Below are positions 6,564-7,200 of a DNA stretch of 7,200 nucleotides, one piece after another. The stretch comes from Saprospiraceae bacterium (GTDB lineage: Bacteria; Bacteroidota; Bacteroidia; Chitinophagales; Saprospiraceae). How positions within the stretch are numbered: the stretch's first letter is position 1; each line of letters opens with the position of its first letter. The stretch is taken from NCBI GenBank assembly GCA_020630045.1, contig JAHDCE010000198.1, positions 1 through 7,200 on the forward strand, given 5' to 3'. Made by a program: the position numbers and the translations under genes. The notes beneath the pieces were generated by a model that had not been told where the DNA came from, did no database searches, and saw only the letters and a program-made list of their open reading frames with translations.

Positions 6564-6627
6564 CATAACAATATGTAGCAGTCGATGCTCCACTGCGTTC
6601 CGCACCGCTGCTACATTGGGCGTTTTT
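6564..6627. repeat. attC-like imperfect hairpin downstream of fic
   Basis: Perfect 9-bp arms ATGTAGCAG (6573-6581) and CTGCTACAT (6608-6616) flank 26 bases that contain a small inner stem TGCG-TTC-CGCA. Outside the arms are AAC (6567-6569) and GGGCGTT (6618-6624), which can pair as the outer AAC/GTT core does in integron attC sites. The order and the mismatched spacers resemble attC. The right core continues as GTTTTTT, not the GTTRRRY consensus, so the match is imperfect. A simple hairpin before a T-run, acting as a terminator, is the alternative. Confidence 0.45.
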
Positions 6628-6656
6628 TATACCATAATCCTTATTGTCTGAATACT

Positions 6657-6694
6657 AGAAATGACCTGTTTTGATGAACAGGTCATTTCTTTTT
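6657..6694 (+). terminator. Rho-independent terminator
   Basis: A perfect 14-bp stem, AGAAATGACCTGTT (6657-6670) with AACAGGTCATTTCT (6677-6690), has a 6-base loop TTGATG and runs into TTTTT. It would end transcripts of fic, and of aspS reading through fic. It lies 98 bases after the fic stop, beyond the attC-like hairpin. The other strand has only a weak T-run, so termination is mainly rightward. Confidence 0.88.
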
Positions 6695-6950
6695 ATTCAA
6701 AGTTGTATATATAATTACCGATTGACAGAGGAAATGAGATTTTCATTGTTAGCAAAGCACAAAAAACAGAGTTATGCCATCGCATAATGAGTATTTTTGG
6801 AACGCAGCTACCTGTGAAAAGAAATTTTTGCAGGCAATTGAGCAGTTATTTAAACAACTTCTTCTAGTAAAAAGTATATTTATCTCACGAAACTTTGAGA
6901 AAAAAGAGATGATTGGATAAATCATCCCTTCAACCTATAAAACATACAAA

Positions 6951-7200
6951 ATGGAAATCCTCAGCTCGAATGTTGTAAAAGGACTGTTTTTCTTTATCCT
7001 AAATGGTGTGGGAGTCATTGCGGCAGTCTCATTTTTTTGGTTTAAAATCGGTGAAAAAGACAATGAATACACCAAGGTTCTAAAAACTTTCGGAATCACC
7101 AAAAAACGTGATTTAAGAAAGGAGTTGTCTCCGGCCAACTATATCCTTCCCGTAGCATTTTTTACCTTGGTTTGTATTGCCTTAAGCTCCATGTTTTTTT
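6951..7200 (+). CDS. Hypothetical membrane protein, N-terminal part
   Basis: An open frame from ATG 6951 runs off the window after 83 codons, beginning MEILSSNVVKGLFFFILNGV. Two hydrophobic segments are visible: about residues 9-31, ending in FFWF, and about 65-83 (YILPVAFFTLVCIALSSMFF). A charged, Lys/Arg-rich loop (about 32-63, KIGEKDNEYTKVLKTFGITK and following) separates them. This suggests an integral inner-membrane protein with at least two helices. I do not recognise the family. The start is supported by the A-rich stretch ACATACAAA just before it and by the absence of other in-frame starts nearby, but no clear -7 box lies close. It follows the terminator at 6657-6694, so it is probably its own transcription unit. 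Confidence 0.65.
   Translation, partial: MEILSSNVVKGLFFFILNGVGVIAAVSFFWFKIGEKDNEYTKVLKTFGITKKRDLRKELSPANYILPVAFFTLVCIALSSMFF

Larger units (their letters stand above)
6559..6950. other. 392-base intergenic region between fic and a membrane protein gene
   Basis: The first 140 bases hold the attC-like hairpin and the intrinsic terminator. The remaining 250 are AT-rich with no convincing gene. A 48-codon open frame (6774-6920, beginning MPSHNEYFWN) and two tiny frames (17 codons at 6734-6787; 26 codons at 6787-6867) are present but unsupported. A TATTTTTG box at 6792-6799 matches TAnnTTTG, one TCACGAAA copy lies at 6885-6892, and a 7-bp inverted repeat GATGATT/AATCATC lies at 6908-6926. None has an obvious function. 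Confidence 0.6.

Noticed and set aside
6734..6867. Two tiny overlapping frames (17 and 26 codons) joined by TAATG
   Set aside because: An overlapping stop-start is suggestive of coupling, but the peptides are too short and have no recognisable features.

Overview
The window looks like ordinary chromosomal DNA of a Bacteroidota member. Several start codons are preceded by copies of the Bacteroidota -7 promoter motif TAnnTTTG instead of a Shine-Dalgarno sequence. The proteins (XerD, a roughly 300-residue flavin reductase, AspRS, and an acyltransferase with the NHxxxxxLD motif) also have a Bacteroidota character. I cannot place it below phylum level from the sequence alone. No rRNA, tRNA, CRISPR array, transposase or phage gene was recognised.

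Layout. Positions 1-543 (minus) hold the N-terminal 181 residues of a PlsC-type acyltransferase that runs off the window. A 203-base divergent intergenic region follows, with a perfect 17-bp inverted repeat and three copies of TCACGAAA. It leads into xerD (747-1664, plus) and, 92 bases later, a flavin reductase family gene (1757-2653, plus). A patatin-like phospholipase gene (2645-3454, minus) converges on the flavin reductase gene and overlaps it by 9 bases. A 197-base divergent region with -7 boxes on both strands separates patatin from aspS (3652-5424, plus). A Fic-domain gene with a C-terminal winged helix follows (5518-6558, plus). Downstream lie an attC-like hairpin (6564-6627), a strong intrinsic terminator (6657-6694), about 250 bases of mostly non-coding DNA, and the start of a two-helix membrane protein gene (6951 to the window end).

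Function. The core genes are housekeeping: phospholipid acylation, chromosome dimer resolution and aspartyl-tRNA synthesis. They stand beside two lipid or redox accessory enzymes. They do not form an obvious single pathway, and frequent strand changes suggest mostly single-gene transcription units.

The fic segment is the most unusual part. It is more AT-rich than aspS and uses AGA as its main arginine codon, whereas aspS mainly uses CGN. Its promoter box nearly touches the ATG, three phased TCGTATC repeats lie upstream, and an integron attC-like hairpin follows it. Together these suggest an acquired, self-contained gene, possibly a captured cassette, lying between aspS and a terminator. The evidence is suggestive, not conclusive, and I found no convincing wholly new system.
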